From Planctomycetota bacterium (GTDB lineage Bacteria; Planctomycetota; Phycisphaerae; Phycisphaerales; UBA1924), in the NCBI GenBank assembly GCA_023432465.1, contig JAEYUO010000145.1, positions 1 to 40,864 of the forward strand: a DNA stretch of 40,864 nt, given 5' to 3'. The stretch's first letter is position 1, and each line of letters opens with the position of its first letter. The notes beneath the pieces are model-generated. The model was not told the origin of the DNA. It saw only the letters and a list, made by a program, of their open reading frames with translations, and searched no databases. The position numbers were made by a program, and so were the translations under genes. Positions 8,616-16,891 of the stretch are shown piece after piece.

Positions 8616-11453
8616 ATGACACCCCGATCCACATCGCTCTTCCCCGCCCTGCTTCTCTCGCTGGTCGGCGCCGCATCCCCGGCCTTTGCTGCGGCGGATG
8701 CCGCGGCATCGCCTGCGGGTGGGCAGACCGTCACAGCGCAGCAGTCGGCACTGCTGGCATCCAAGCCCGGCGTGGCGCTGCTGCCCAACGGGCCTGGACT
8801 CACAACGGTCTACGGACCGGCCTTCTCGCACGGCCGATCTCCCGCGGACAGCGCGAACACGTTCATTCGCGATCACGCGGGCGCGTTCGGCGCGGTCTAT
8901 GCCGATCTCTCGGCCCGCGGCCTGAACGCCGATGGCGCGCACCTGCTCCCGGTCTCGTATGTCCCCGAGACCGACAGCTACCGATTCACTCTCGTCAACT
9001 ACTGTCAGGTCCGCGACGGCCTTCCCGTCTGGCGGTCGGACCTGCGTCTGCTCGTTCGCAATGAGACCAACTTCCCCCTGGTGCTCGCCAAGTCCGCGCT
9101 GAAGGATCTGGGCGCGTTCCGCGCGGGCGATGACCTGAAGGCCAAGGCGATCACCGAGGTGCAGGCCAACGAGTCGGCACTGGGCATCTTCCCCGCGCTC
9201 AACGAGTTTGAACCCGGCCGTCTGGTCATCTTCGCCGGCAGCCCCGATGTCCCGGCCGCCCCGATCCTCGCGTGGGAGTGCATCGGCAACGGGCCGGCTC
9301 TGGCCGACGGCGTTCCGCAGCGGTGGCTGTTCATCGTCGATGCCATCAGCGGCGCAGTGGTGTATCGCGAGAGCCTGATCTCGCACGTTGATGTGACCGG
9401 CAACGTGAGCGCCTGGGCGACGCCCACAACGCGCGCCGGCGCGTGCGATGCGGCGACCCTCCAGCCCATGCCCTACGCGCGCGTGCAGATCTCCGGGGGC
9501 AACTTCGTCCACGCCGACATCAACGGCAACTTCACCATCCCCCACGGCGGCAGCGCCCCGGTGACCGTCACCTCATCGCCCAGAGGCCAGTTCTTCCGCG
9601 TGTTCAATCAGGCCGGCGCGACCAGCGAACTCAGCGAGGGCGTCACGCCTCCCGGCCCGGTGAACTTCATCCACAACCCGACGCAGAACGATGAACTCCG
9701 CCGGGCGGAGGTCGATGCCTATATCGAGTCCAACGTCGTCCGCGACTACACGCTGGCCTTCAACCCCTCCTTCCCCTCGATCTCGACCGCGACGGAGTTC
9801 CCGGTCAACGTCAACATCAACGATTCGTGCAACGCGTTCTACAACGGCTCCTCGATCAACTTCTTCACCTCGGGCGATGGCTGCAACAACACCGCCTTCA
9901 GCACCGTGGTGCACCACGAGTACGGCCACCACCTTGTCAATGTCGCCGGCTCCGGCCAGGGTGCGTATGGCGAGGGGTTCGGCGACGTGATGGGCGTGAT
10001 CATCACCGATGAGTCGTCCCTCGGGCGTGGCTTCGTGTCCTGCGCAAGCGGCATCCGCAACGCCAACAACGGCTGCCTCTACAGCGCGGCGGACTGCTCC
10101 ACCTGCGGCAACGCGATCCACACCTGCGGCCAGATCCTCTCGGGCAGCGTGTGGGCCATCCGCTCGAATCTCCTGATCTCGAATCCCGCGACCTATCGCC
10201 AGATCATCTCCGATCTGGCGGTCAACTCCGTGCTCCTGCACCAGGGCACGACGATCGGCAACGACATCGTGATCGACTTCCTGACGCTCAACGACGACGA
10301 TGCCGACATCACCAACGGCACGCCCAACTTCGCGCAGATCGCCGCGGGGTTCACCGCCAAGGGCTTCACTCCTCCCGTGCTTCCCCCACTGGCGATCTCC
10401 TTCCCGGACGGCCGTCCCCAGCTCACGTCTCCGTCCGGCGGCACCAGCATGCTCGTGCAGGTCGCTTCGATCACCGGCAACCCTCTGGCGGGCACGGGCG
10501 AGTTGAGCTACGACACCGGCTCGGGCTGGGTGACTGTTCCTATGGCTCACCTCGGCCAGAACCTGTATCGGGCGGACTTCCCCGCCGCGACGTGCGGCAC
10601 GGTCGTTCGCTACTCCGTCTCCGCGCGTACCACCACCAACGTCACGGTGTCCAATCCCGTCGATGCGCCGGCGAGCTTCCTGACCACGGTTTCCGCAACG
10701 GGCTCCGAGGTCGTCTTCGCCGATGACTTTGAACTCAACCGCGGCTGGACCATCGGCGCGCCCGGCGATGCGGCGACCTCCGGACTGTGGGTCCGCACCA
10801 ATCCCACCGGCGCGTACGCCGGCAACCTTCAGTCGCAGGCCGAGGACGATGTCACCCCCGCGCCGGGCGTGATCTGCTTTGTCACCGGGAACGCCGCCGC
10901 CGGCGCTGCCGCGGGCCAGCAGGATGTCGACAGCGGCGCGACGACGCTCACCAGCCCCGTCATCAACCTTGCCGACATCGCCGCGCCCAAGATCGGGTAT
11001 TGGCGCTGGTACTCGAACCACGCGGGCGCTGCCCCCTTCGCCGACACGTTTGATATCGCGATCTCCAACAACGGCGGATCGTCCTGGACGCCCGTCGAGG
11101 TCGTCGGCCCCGGCGGTCCCCAGGCCGAGGGCGGCTGGTACTACCACGAGTTCAATGTCGCGGACTTCGTCGCACCGACCGCCAACGTGCGGATGCGCTT
11201 CGTCGCCTCCGACTTCAGCGACGGCTCGCTGGTCGAGGCCGGTCTTGATGAGTTCGTTGTCACCGGGTTCCTGTGCGACACGTTCTGCCCCGGCGACTTC
11301 GATCAGGACGGCACCGTGGCCGTGACCGACATCTTCGCCTTCCTCGCGGCCTGGTTCGCCCTGTCTCCCGCCGCGGATCTCGACGGCGTCCCCGGCGTGG
11401 GCGTGCCGGACATCTTTGCCTTCCTCGCCTCCTGGTTCGCTCCCTGCCCGTAA
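8616..11453 (+). CDS. Secreted fungalysin-like gluzincin with GC-type dockerin tail
   Basis: 945 residues from ATG 8616 (GAGGA 10 bases upstream). Signal peptide 1-26 (hydrophobic, ending AFAAADA). Residues 45-250 form an FTP-like propeptide, as in M4/M36 peptidases. The zinc site is HEYGH (434-438) in VVHHEYGHHLVN, with the third ligand Glu453 in YGEGFGDVMG, the counterpart of GEGWSD in fungalysins. The region 404-500 is rich in Cys, likely disulfides. Residues about 700-885 form a jelly-roll or MAM-like beta domain (WTIGAPGDAATSGLWVRTNP...), and 890-945 the twin dockerin-like repeat, VTDIFAFLAAWFA and GVPDIFAFLASWFAPCP. It should be an exported zinc endopeptidase anchored or assembled through its tail. 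The gene lies 134 bp after the S8 peptidase, so the two may share a transcript. Confidence 0.9.
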   Translation: MTPRSTSLFPALLLSLVGAASPAFAAADAAASPAGGQTVTAQQSALLASKPGVALLPNGPGLTTVYGPAFSHGRSPADSANTFIRDHAGAFGAVYADLSARGLNADGAHLLPVSYVPETDSYRFTLVNYCQVRDGLPVWRSDLRLLVRNETNFPLVLAKSALKDLGAFRAGDDLKAKAITEVQANESALGIFPALNEFEPGRLVIFAGSPDVPAAPILAWECIGNGPALADGVPQRWLFIVDAISGAVVYRESLISHVDVTGNVSAWATPTTRAGACDAATLQPMPYARVQISGGNFVHADINGNFTIPHGGSAPVTVTSSPRGQFFRVFNQAGATSELSEGVTPPGPVNFIHNPTQNDELRRAEVDAYIESNVVRDYTLAFNPSFPSISTATEFPVNVNINDSCNAFYNGSSINFFTSGDGCNNTAFSTVVHHEYGHHLVNVAGSGQGAYGEGFGDVMGVIITDESSLGRGFVSCASGIRNANNGCLYSAADCSTCGNAIHTCGQILSGSVWAIRSNLLISNPATYRQIISDLAVNSVLLHQGTTIGNDIVIDFLTLNDDDADITNGTPNFAQIAAGFTAKGFTPPVLPPLAISFPDGRPQLTSPSGGTSMLVQVASITGNPLAGTGELSYDTGSGWVTVPMAHLGQNLYRADFPAATCGTVVRYSVSARTTTNVTVSNPVDAPASFLTTVSATGSEVVFADDFELNRGWTIGAPGDAATSGLWVRTNPTGAYAGNLQSQAEDDVTPAPGVICFVTGNAAAGAAAGQQDVDSGATTLTSPVINLADIAAPKIGYWRWYSNHAGAAPFADTFDIAISNNGGSSWTPVEVVGPGGPQAEGGWYYHEFNVADFVAPTANVRMRFVASDFSDGSLVEAGLDEFVVTGFLCDTFCPGDFDQDGTVAVTDIFAFLAAWFALSPAADLDGVPGVGVPDIFAFLASWFAPCP

Positions 11454-11481
11454 GTGCAGGCGAGTTCGGCAACTTACGCAG

Positions 11482-11520
11482 TTCCTCGCCGGAGGTCCGA
11501 GAAGTGACTCCGGCGAGGGA
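11482..11520. terminator. Hairpin after the gluzincin gene
   Basis: Inverted repeat CCTCGCCGGAG (11484-11494) and CTCCGGCGAGG (11508-11518), 11 perfect pairs extended by a wobble and one A-T pair, with a 13-base loop. It lies 30 bp behind a stop codon and 110 bp before the next gene. No T-run follows, so it may be a factor-assisted terminator or transcript stabiliser. Confidence 0.45.
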
Positions 11521-11630
11521 TCGTCAGAATCTCTAGCCCCGCACCCGCTTGCGAGGTATCTTGAACCTGAGTTGGTTCAATCGGAGATCCGACAGATACG
11601 CCCACGGTCCCATTACGTCTGAAACTCATC

Positions 11631-13916
11631 ATGCGCATGAATCTGTTCAGCGTCTGCGCTCTGACTATTGGCATCGCCGGCCTCGCGGCCGTGGCGACGG
11701 CGGGTCCCACGCCGCGCCGCGATTCCACCAGCCCGGCGGGCCTTGGCGATCCGGCCTCGTTCAACATCGCCGTCGAGCACACCATCCAGAGCTCGCCGGA
11801 CCCGGCGCGCACCCGCGGCACGCTGCTCATGCGGCTGGGCGGCTCTCCGGCGTGCTACCCGGATGATCTCACGCCCAAGCAGTGGCAGGAGATCTTCGAG
11901 CTCACCCGCCTGCTCGCCCCGGCCGACGGTCCTCCTGGCGAGATCGATCTCCGCTACTACACCGAGCCCGACGCGTGGCTGGGCGAAGGACAGATCGGCA
12001 CCGCCGGCCGCGCCCAGGCCGCGAACCTCACCTACTCGTTCCCCGATGACCAGGTCACGTGGGGAGTGAGCGCATCGGGCTTTGCCACGGGGCCCAACAT
12101 CCTCAACGCGAACCTGCTTTCGACGTTCGGCGATCTGGATCGCGGCCGCGAGTACGTGCGTCAGGCCCTCGCCTCCTGGCGCCTGCACGCCGGCGTTCGC
12201 TACACCGAGGTTGCCGACGACAACAGCGCGATGAGCCAGCTCGTCGGCCGCTCGATCCTCCGCGGCGATATCCGCATCGGCGCGATCAGCATCAGCAGCA
12301 GCATCCTCGCGTACAACGCCTATCCGCTGGGCAGCGGCTCCACCTCGCTCTCCGGCGGCGACATGTGCCTGAACGCCAACTACTTCCTCCCGGCGTACTT
12401 CAACAATGCGGGCAACGAGTACCGCTACCTCCGCAACACCGTCGCCCACGAGCACGGCCACGGCCTGGGTCTGCGCCACACCGTTCCCTGCGACACCACC
12501 AAGATCATGGAGCCGCAGGTCGGCGGACTGATCAACGGCATCCAGATCGACGACATCCGCGGCGGCCAGCGCAACTACGGCGACCGCTTCTCCGGAAACA
12601 ACAGCCTCAACAACGCCGTGCAACTCGGCAGCCTCACGACTCCCTCTCTGAAGTCGGTCCACCTCACATCCGTCTCCACCAACAGCTTCAACGGACACAA
12701 CTTCAGCTACCTCGACTGGTACTCCTTCACGATTTCCTCACCTCAGCCCGTGGTCATCTCCGCCGAGCCCTACGGCGGTCAGTATTCCACCGCGCCCCAG
12801 AGCACCAGCGGCGGTTGCACCGGATCTCCGATGATCGACATCGATGCCCAGGCCACCGCTCTCCTGCGCGTCGAGCTCCGCAGCCCCACCAACACGCTGC
12901 TCCAGTTCGCCAATGCGCCGGCGCGGGGCTCGAACGCGACCTTGAACGCCGGCACCCTCAATGCCGGGACGTACTACATCCAGGTCCGGGACGTCAACAA
13001 CGTTGACATCGCCAACAACCAGCGCGTCCAGCTCTACGACCTCAAGGTCCGCATCGCCTCCGCCACTGCATCGCCCTTGGCCATGGCCGGCATCAGCAAG
13101 CGCATCCCGGCCGACACCGACTGCTGGCTGATGGGGCACATCCACTCCCGAGCCATGGAGCCCGGCGCGACCATCACCTCCTACGACTGGGACCTCGACG
13201 GCGACGGCATCTTCGAAACCCCCGGCTCCCCCGCCACCTACCGCTACGTCTCCAACGGCACGCACCAGGCCGTCCTGCGTGTCACCGACTCCAACGGCAA
13301 GACCAGCACCGACTCGATCAACGTCTCTGTCTGGAACGCCCTCACCACCGTCACGGGTGTCTCGCCCCCCGGCTCCGGCCCCAACACCACCATCCCCGTG
13401 ACCATCACCGGGACCAACTTCAAGGGCGTTACCAACGCCAACCAGGTCGTCGTCTCCGGCACCGGGGTCTCGGTCTTCGGCACGCCCGTTGTCAACCACC
13501 TCGGCACCCAGATCACCGGGCTGTCCTTCTTCATCGCCTCCGGCGCGACCCTGGGGGCACGCAACGTCTCCATCTCCAACTCCGATGGCGCGGGCGGCGC
13601 GGCGACGGGCATCGGGATCTTCACCGTCGGCAATGTCTCGGGCGCGTGCTGCCTGGGCAGCTCCTGCATCATCACCACTCAGGCGGCGTGCACCGGCACC
13701 TGGCAGGGCGCGGGCTCGGCCTGCGGCGCTGCCGGGAACCCCACCACCTGCTGCCGCGCCAACTTCGATGGCGCAAACGGCGTTCAGGTCGCCGACATCT
13801 TCGCGTTCCTCTCCGCGTGGTTTGCCGGAAGTCCTTCGGCGAACATCGACGGCGTGAACGGCGTGGCCGTCCCCGACATCTTCGCCTTCCTCTCCCTCTG
13901 GTTCGCCGGCTGCTGA
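11631..13916 (+). CDS. Secreted matrixin-like metzincin with PKD, IPT and dockerin tail
   Basis: 761 residues. Signal peptide 1-24. Zinc site HEHGHGLGLRH (273-283) is the metzincin HExxHxxGxxH, and Met293 in TTKIMEPQ is the Met-turn, so this is a matrixin-type endopeptidase. Then a pre-peptidase C-terminal-like beta domain (about 322-470), a PKD domain (about 480-565, ITSYDWDLDGDG...VLRVTDSNG), an IPT/TIG domain (about 568-670), a Cys-rich motif GACCLGSSCIITTQAACTGT with CG and CC pairs (672-708), and the twin dockerin-like repeat VADIFAFLSAWFAG/VPDIFAFLSLWFAGC (707-761). The Cys-rich motif before the tail is a recurrent planctomycete surface-protein element as far as I recall. No ribosome binding site precedes ATG 11631; an ATG two codons on is an alternative. 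Third of three consecutive dockerin-tailed proteases. Confidence 0.9.
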   Translation: MRMNLFSVCALTIGIAGLAAVATAGPTPRRDSTSPAGLGDPASFNIAVEHTIQSSPDPARTRGTLLMRLGGSPACYPDDLTPKQWQEIFELTRLLAPADGPPGEIDLRYYTEPDAWLGEGQIGTAGRAQAANLTYSFPDDQVTWGVSASGFATGPNILNANLLSTFGDLDRGREYVRQALASWRLHAGVRYTEVADDNSAMSQLVGRSILRGDIRIGAISISSSILAYNAYPLGSGSTSLSGGDMCLNANYFLPAYFNNAGNEYRYLRNTVAHEHGHGLGLRHTVPCDTTKIMEPQVGGLINGIQIDDIRGGQRNYGDRFSGNNSLNNAVQLGSLTTPSLKSVHLTSVSTNSFNGHNFSYLDWYSFTISSPQPVVISAEPYGGQYSTAPQSTSGGCTGSPMIDIDAQATALLRVELRSPTNTLLQFANAPARGSNATLNAGTLNAGTYYIQVRDVNNVDIANNQRVQLYDLKVRIASATASPLAMAGISKRIPADTDCWLMGHIHSRAMEPGATITSYDWDLDGDGIFETPGSPATYRYVSNGTHQAVLRVTDSNGKTSTDSINVSVWNALTTVTGVSPPGSGPNTTIPVTITGTNFKGVTNANQVVVSGTGVSVFGTPVVNHLGTQITGLSFFIASGATLGARNVSISNSDGAGGAATGIGIFTVGNVSGACCLGSSCIITTQAACTGTWQGAGSACGAAGNPTTCCRANFDGANGVQVADIFAFLSAWFAGSPSANIDGVNGVAVPDIFAFLSLWFAGC

Positions 13917-13929
13917 ACCTCAAACGTCA

Positions 13930-13961
13930 GCGGCCGACGCATCACACGATGCGCCGGCCGC
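13930..13961. terminator. Bidirectional hairpin between convergent genes
   Basis: A 14-bp stem with one mismatch, GCGGCCGACGCATC (13930-13943) and GATGCGCCGGCCGC (13948-13961), with the 4-base loop ACAC. It sits in the 103-bp gap between the converging metzincin and fasciclin genes, the expected place for a shared terminator. There is no T-run on either side, so it is probably not a classical intrinsic terminator. Confidence 0.6.
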
Positions 13962-14019
13962 CAGGAAGCTGTCCATTTGTCTCGACCTTCGCGGCGATCG
14001 ACCGTTCGATCGCCCGCGA

Positions 14020-14970
14020 TTACTTCTTTTCGGCGGGGATCAGCACGGTGTCGATCACGTGGATCACGCCGTTGCTCGCGTCGATATCCGTCTTGATGAT
14101 CGTCGCCTTGTCCGCCATCGCCTTGCCGTCCTTCAGGCTGATGGCGATCTCCTGGCCCTGCACCGTCTTGAGCGTCTTGCTCGCGACGACCTTGTCGGCG
14201 AACACCCGCCCCGGCACGACGTGGTACGTCAGGATCGCCGTGAGCTGGCCCTTGTTCTCGGGCTTGAGCAGGCTCTCCACCGTGCCCGCGGGCAGCTTGG
14301 CGAACGCCTCATCCGTCGGCGCGAACACGGTGAACGGTCCCTCGCCCTGCAGCGTCGATGCGAGGCCCGCGGCCTCAACCGCCGCGCACAGCGTCTTGAA
14401 CTTCCCGGCCTGCATCGCCGTCGCGACGATGTCGATCGTGCTGGGCATGATCACGGTGTCGATCACATGGATCACGCCGTTGCTGCACTGGATGTCCGTC
14501 GCCGTCACCGTCGCGCCGTCGATCATCACCTTGCCGTCCGCGGCCTTGACGTCGATCCGCTGGCCGGCGAGCGTCGCCCAGCCTGTCTGCTTCACCACAT
14601 CCGCGGCCATGGCCTTGCCCGACACCACGTGGTACTTCAGAACGCCTTGCAGCAGCGGCTTGTTCTTCAGCAGCGCATCCAGCGTCTTGGGGTCCACCTT
14701 GGCGAACGCCGCATTGGTCGGCGCAAACACCGTGAACGGACCGGGGCCCTGAAGAGCCTCGACGAGGTCCGCGGCCTTGATCGCCGACACCAGCGTGGAG
14801 AAGTCCTTGTTCCCCATCGCCGTCGCAACGATGTCCTGGGCCGATGCCGGGCTCACGGTCCCGGTTTTGGTCGTCATGCCCGCCTGTTCGGCGGAAGATG
14901 CCGCGCTCGCAAAGCCCGAGCACGCAACGAGACCGGCCGCCACAATACAGAACTTGTACGCACGATTCAT
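14020..14970 (-). CDS. Secreted protein with two fasciclin (FAS1) domains
   Basis: 316 residues from ATG 14970, chosen because AAGGA lies 6-7 bases upstream and a signal peptide follows (1-24, FCIVAAGLVACSGFASA). Two FAS1 domains, about 46-176 and 180-313, each with the H1 box (GPFTVFAPTNAAFAK; GPFTVFAPTDEAFAK), the YHVV motif (YHVVSGK; YHVVPGR) and the H2 box (SNGVIHVIDTV). FAS1 proteins are extracellular adhesion modules in bacteria and eukaryotes; the partner here is unknown. The two halves are close in sequence, so the gene arose by internal duplication. It converges on the third protease gene. A 304-bp gap separates it from the small unknown gene upstream, so it likely has its own promoter, though I could not pick one with confidence. 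Confidence 0.93.
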   Translation of the reverse strand: MNRAYKFCIVAAGLVACSGFASAASSAEQAGMTTKTGTVSPASAQDIVATAMGNKDFSTLVSAIKAADLVEALQGPGPFTVFAPTNAAFAKVDPKTLDALLKNKPLLQGVLKYHVVSGKAMAADVVKQTGWATLAGQRIDVKAADGKVMIDGATVTATDIQCSNGVIHVIDTVIMPSTIDIVATAMQAGKFKTLCAAVEAAGLASTLQGEGPFTVFAPTDEAFAKLPAGTVESLLKPENKGQLTAILTYHVVPGRVFADKVVASKTLKTVQGQEIAISLKDGKAMADKATIIKTDIDASNGVIHVIDTVLIPAEKK

Positions 14971-15274
14971 GGGAGGTCCTTTCGGGATCAATCGAAAAGA
15001 CGGCTCCCGGAGCAGGTGGTCGATGAGCACACGCTCACCACCGCTGTCGCGAAGGGCCCGACGCTCCAGTGGGTCCGCCTGCCGCGGTGCCGTCCGGAGG
15101 TATGTGCCAGCGTCTTCGAGCCCGGGCGCTCCGCGGATTCACCGATGCATCGCGTCCACACTCCGCTGCGTTCAAGACCGCCCCACGCGCTCTCGCTCGG
15201 GGGGCGGCTTTGTCCATCCTTGGAACTCGATCGGCGCGCCCAGAACACACCCTGCACGCCGAGTTTCTGCCTGC
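14971..15274. other. Gap with no recognised gene
   Basis: Open frames here are low-complexity, arginine-rich translations in several frames, without ribosome binding sites. The only clear signal is the AAGGA in front of the fasciclin start at the left end. I could not find a convincing promoter, hairpin or RNA. Confidence 0.4.
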
Positions 15275-15574
15275 TCACACCGCTCTTGGCGCCCGGGGCG
15301 GCCTTCCGATCGTGAACGCCGCGGTGCTCTTCCAATCCTGCCGCGACCACGCGGTGCGTTGCGGAGGGTCCTCCGCCGGCTCCGGTGCGATTTCCGCCCC
15401 ACCCGAGGGCTCGATGTGCTGCACCGCACACGTTTCGCCGCCGCACGCCTGAGCCATCGTCACCGGGCCGCAGGTCCGCATGCCCAGATGCACCGCCAGT
15501 TCCGGGCTGTCGGCGCCGACAGCGGCGCGGCGGGCAGAACGTATCGGTTCAACGTCAACGGTCGCGAGGCTCAT
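15275..15574 (-). CDS. Small unknown protein behind an attenuator-like leader
   Basis: 99 residues, not recognised. ATG 15574 is preceded by AAAGGA with 7-base spacing, the strongest ribosome binding site of this region, which is the main reason to call it. It has no signal peptide or membrane helix. Three cysteines lie close together (C35 in RTCGPV, C44 and C49 in ACGGETC), compatible with metal or thiol chemistry but not a known motif; the rest is Pro/Ala/Arg-rich and looks disordered. On its 5' side are an intrinsic terminator (15650-15681) and a Cys-rich 27-residue ORF (15710-15793), so its expression may depend on readthrough. It could instead be a decayed gene. An overlapping 11-codon frame starting 17 bases earlier is probably chance. 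Confidence 0.45.
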   Translation of the reverse strand: MSLATVDVEPIRSARRAAVGADSPELAVHLGMRTCGPVTMAQACGGETCAVQHIEPSGGAEIAPEPAEDPPQRTAWSRQDWKSTAAFTIGRPPRAPRAV

Positions 15575-15649
15575 CGGTGGTTCCTTTCATGTTCATTGGA
15601 CGCCCCTGGGCGGCGTCAGTCCGAGTTCGAATCCGATCAACACGATGTC

Positions 15650-15681
15650 CAAACGAAAACCGCCGCCCTTTCAGGCGGCGG
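15650..15681 (-). terminator. Intrinsic terminator in a leader region
   Basis: On the minus strand an 8-bp all-GC stem, CCGCCGCC and GGCGGCGG with a 6-base loop TGAAAG, is followed at once by TTTTCGTTT: a textbook factor-independent terminator. It points left and lies 28 bases behind the Cys-rich leader ORF and about 75 bases before the 99-residue gene. With no larger gene directly upstream on this strand, attenuation of the downstream gene is the simplest reading. CGGCGG inside the leader ORF could pair with CCGCCG of the first arm as a weak antiterminator. Confidence 0.75.
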
Positions 15682-15709
15682 CATCAGCAAGCTTGGTTGT
15701 TCGAGTCTG

Positions 15710-15793
15710 TCACACGACCCGAGCCAGCAGCCAACGCGCACCGCCGTGAGCGGTAAAGCACGTGTGCATGGTGTGGCAGCAGCAACGGGTCAT
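15710..15793 (-). CDS. Putative Cys-rich leader peptide (27 residues)
   Basis: An ORF of 27 codons starting MTRCCCHTMHTC and ending ARVV. Cysteines at 4, 5, 6 and 12, with His at 7, 10 and 16. Three consecutive TGC codons right after the start resemble the leader peptides of actinobacteria and other groups in which cysteine shortage stalls the ribosome and lets transcription pass a terminator. The terminator is 28 bases past the stop. The ATG has no ribosome binding site but sits 6 bases after a -10-like box, so leaderless translation is possible. The arrangement is seen directly; the regulatory role is inferred. It could also be a chance ORF, or the Cys/His pattern could respond to metal instead of cysteine. 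Confidence 0.45.
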   Translation of the reverse strand: MTRCCCHTMHTCFTAHGGARWLLARVV

Positions 15794-15799
15794 GCCAAC

Positions 15800-15827
15800 A
15801 CACTACCACCGCTTCGGCCCGCGTCAA
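15800..15827 (-). promoter_or_regulatory. Promoter for the Cys-rich leader
   Basis: On the minus strand TTGACG (15827-15822, 5 of 6 consensus) and TAGTGT (15805-15800, 3 of 6) are 16 bases apart. The expected transcript start falls on or next to the A of the leader ATG at 15793. The -35 box is identical in sequence and spacing to that of the toxin-antitoxin operon. Confidence 0.4.
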
Positions 15828-15876
15828 GGCCAAACCACCGATTCCTCCTACTGAACTTCGCCTAATCTTTTTGCCC

Positions 15877-16674
15877 ATGCCCCCAGATCCCCACCCTTCC
15901 GCGGCCGCCCCGGGCGCCCCCGCCGCCGGCTCCCGCTCCTCGCGCGCCCTGGCTCTTTTCAAGCGGCTCGGCCCCGCGGGCCTGCTCGGCATCGCGTGGG
16001 TCGCGATGCCCCCGCTGGCCGGCTTCGCGCTGCTCTGGAAGATCGATGTCGTCTCGGAGTGGCTCAAGTCGCACGGCTCGCTCGGCCTGGCCCTCTACAT
16101 CTTCGCGTTCATGGTCCTCGCCGGCGTCGGCATGCTCCCCACGTATGCGCAGGCCATCCTCGGCGGGTGGTGCTTCGGGATGCTGCTGGGCTTTCCCGCC
16201 GCGCTCGCCGGCTTCGCCGGCGCATCGGTCATCGGCTACACCATCGCCCGCACGGTCTCGCGCCACCGCGTCGAGGATGTCATCGACTCCAACGCCAAGT
16301 CCCGCGCTGTGCGCGATGCCCTGATCGGCCAGGGATTCCTCAAGACCTTCAGCATCGTCACCCTCCTCCGCCTCCCGCCGAACTCCCCCTTCGCGCTCAC
16401 CAACCTTGTCATGGCCAGCGCAGGTGTTCGCATCGCCCCGTTCGTGCTTGGCACCCTCATCGGCATGGCCCCGCGGACAGCGCTGGCCGTGTATCTCGGC
16501 TCCGGCGTGCAAGTCCTCACCCGCGAGACCCTCAGCCCCACCGCCGCGCCGCGCTGGGTCGTCATCGGCGGCATTGTCCTCACCCTCATCGTCGTGATCG
16601 TCATCGGCCACATCGCCAACAAGGCGATCGCGCGCGTCACCGCGGCCCGCCCGGGACACACCTCCCGCGATTGA
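15877..16674 (+). CDS. VTT-domain (DedA/TVP38-like) membrane protein
   Basis: 265 residues from ATG 15877 (a TTG two codons earlier is less likely). After a Pro/Ala-rich cytoplasmic tail come about five membrane segments. The VTT signature is present: GVGMLPTYAQAILGG, then CFGMLLGFPAALAGFAGASV (residues 84-118), and a second re-entrant half around LLRLPPNSPFALTNLVMASAGV. Proteins of this family act in phospholipid scrambling or flipping and envelope integrity; undecaprenyl-phosphate or phosphatidylethanolamine are known substrates in some bacteria. The gene is divergent from the Cys-rich leader with only about 80 bp between starts, so the two could share regulation. A -10-like TAATCT lies 8 bases before the start and there is no ribosome binding site. 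Confidence 0.85.
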   Translation: MPPDPHPSAAAPGAPAAGSRSSRALALFKRLGPAGLLGIAWVAMPPLAGFALLWKIDVVSEWLKSHGSLGLALYIFAFMVLAGVGMLPTYAQAILGGWCFGMLLGFPAALAGFAGASVIGYTIARTVSRHRVEDVIDSNAKSRAVRDALIGQGFLKTFSIVTLLRLPPNSPFALTNLVMASAGVRIAPFVLGTLIGMAPRTALAVYLGSGVQVLTRETLSPTAAPRWVVIGGIVLTLIVVIVIGHIANKAIARVTAARPGHTSRD

Positions 16675-16891
16675 CTTCACCCCCGCACCGCCACCACCCG
16701 CGCGCCCCGCCGACACCAAAACCCCCCAGCCTCGCGCCGCACGCTGAACACCCTCCAAACCGGCGCGATCTCCGCGCGCAACCCGTGCTCTGCCTGAAAC
16801 CTAGACTTCTCCGTTCCCTACACCAACGTCAGTCAACCACACACATCAAAGGTGGGGAGGGGGCGGGTTGGCGTGGGTTCGGAGGTTTTGC

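Noticed and set aside
7090..8709. 539-codon minus-strand open frame
   Set aside because: Opposite the S8 peptidase, whose triad and tail are certain.
15556..15591. 11-codon ORF overlapping the start of the 99-residue gene
   Set aside because: Its own ATG has no ribosome binding site and it contains the ribosome binding site of the main gene; most likely chance.
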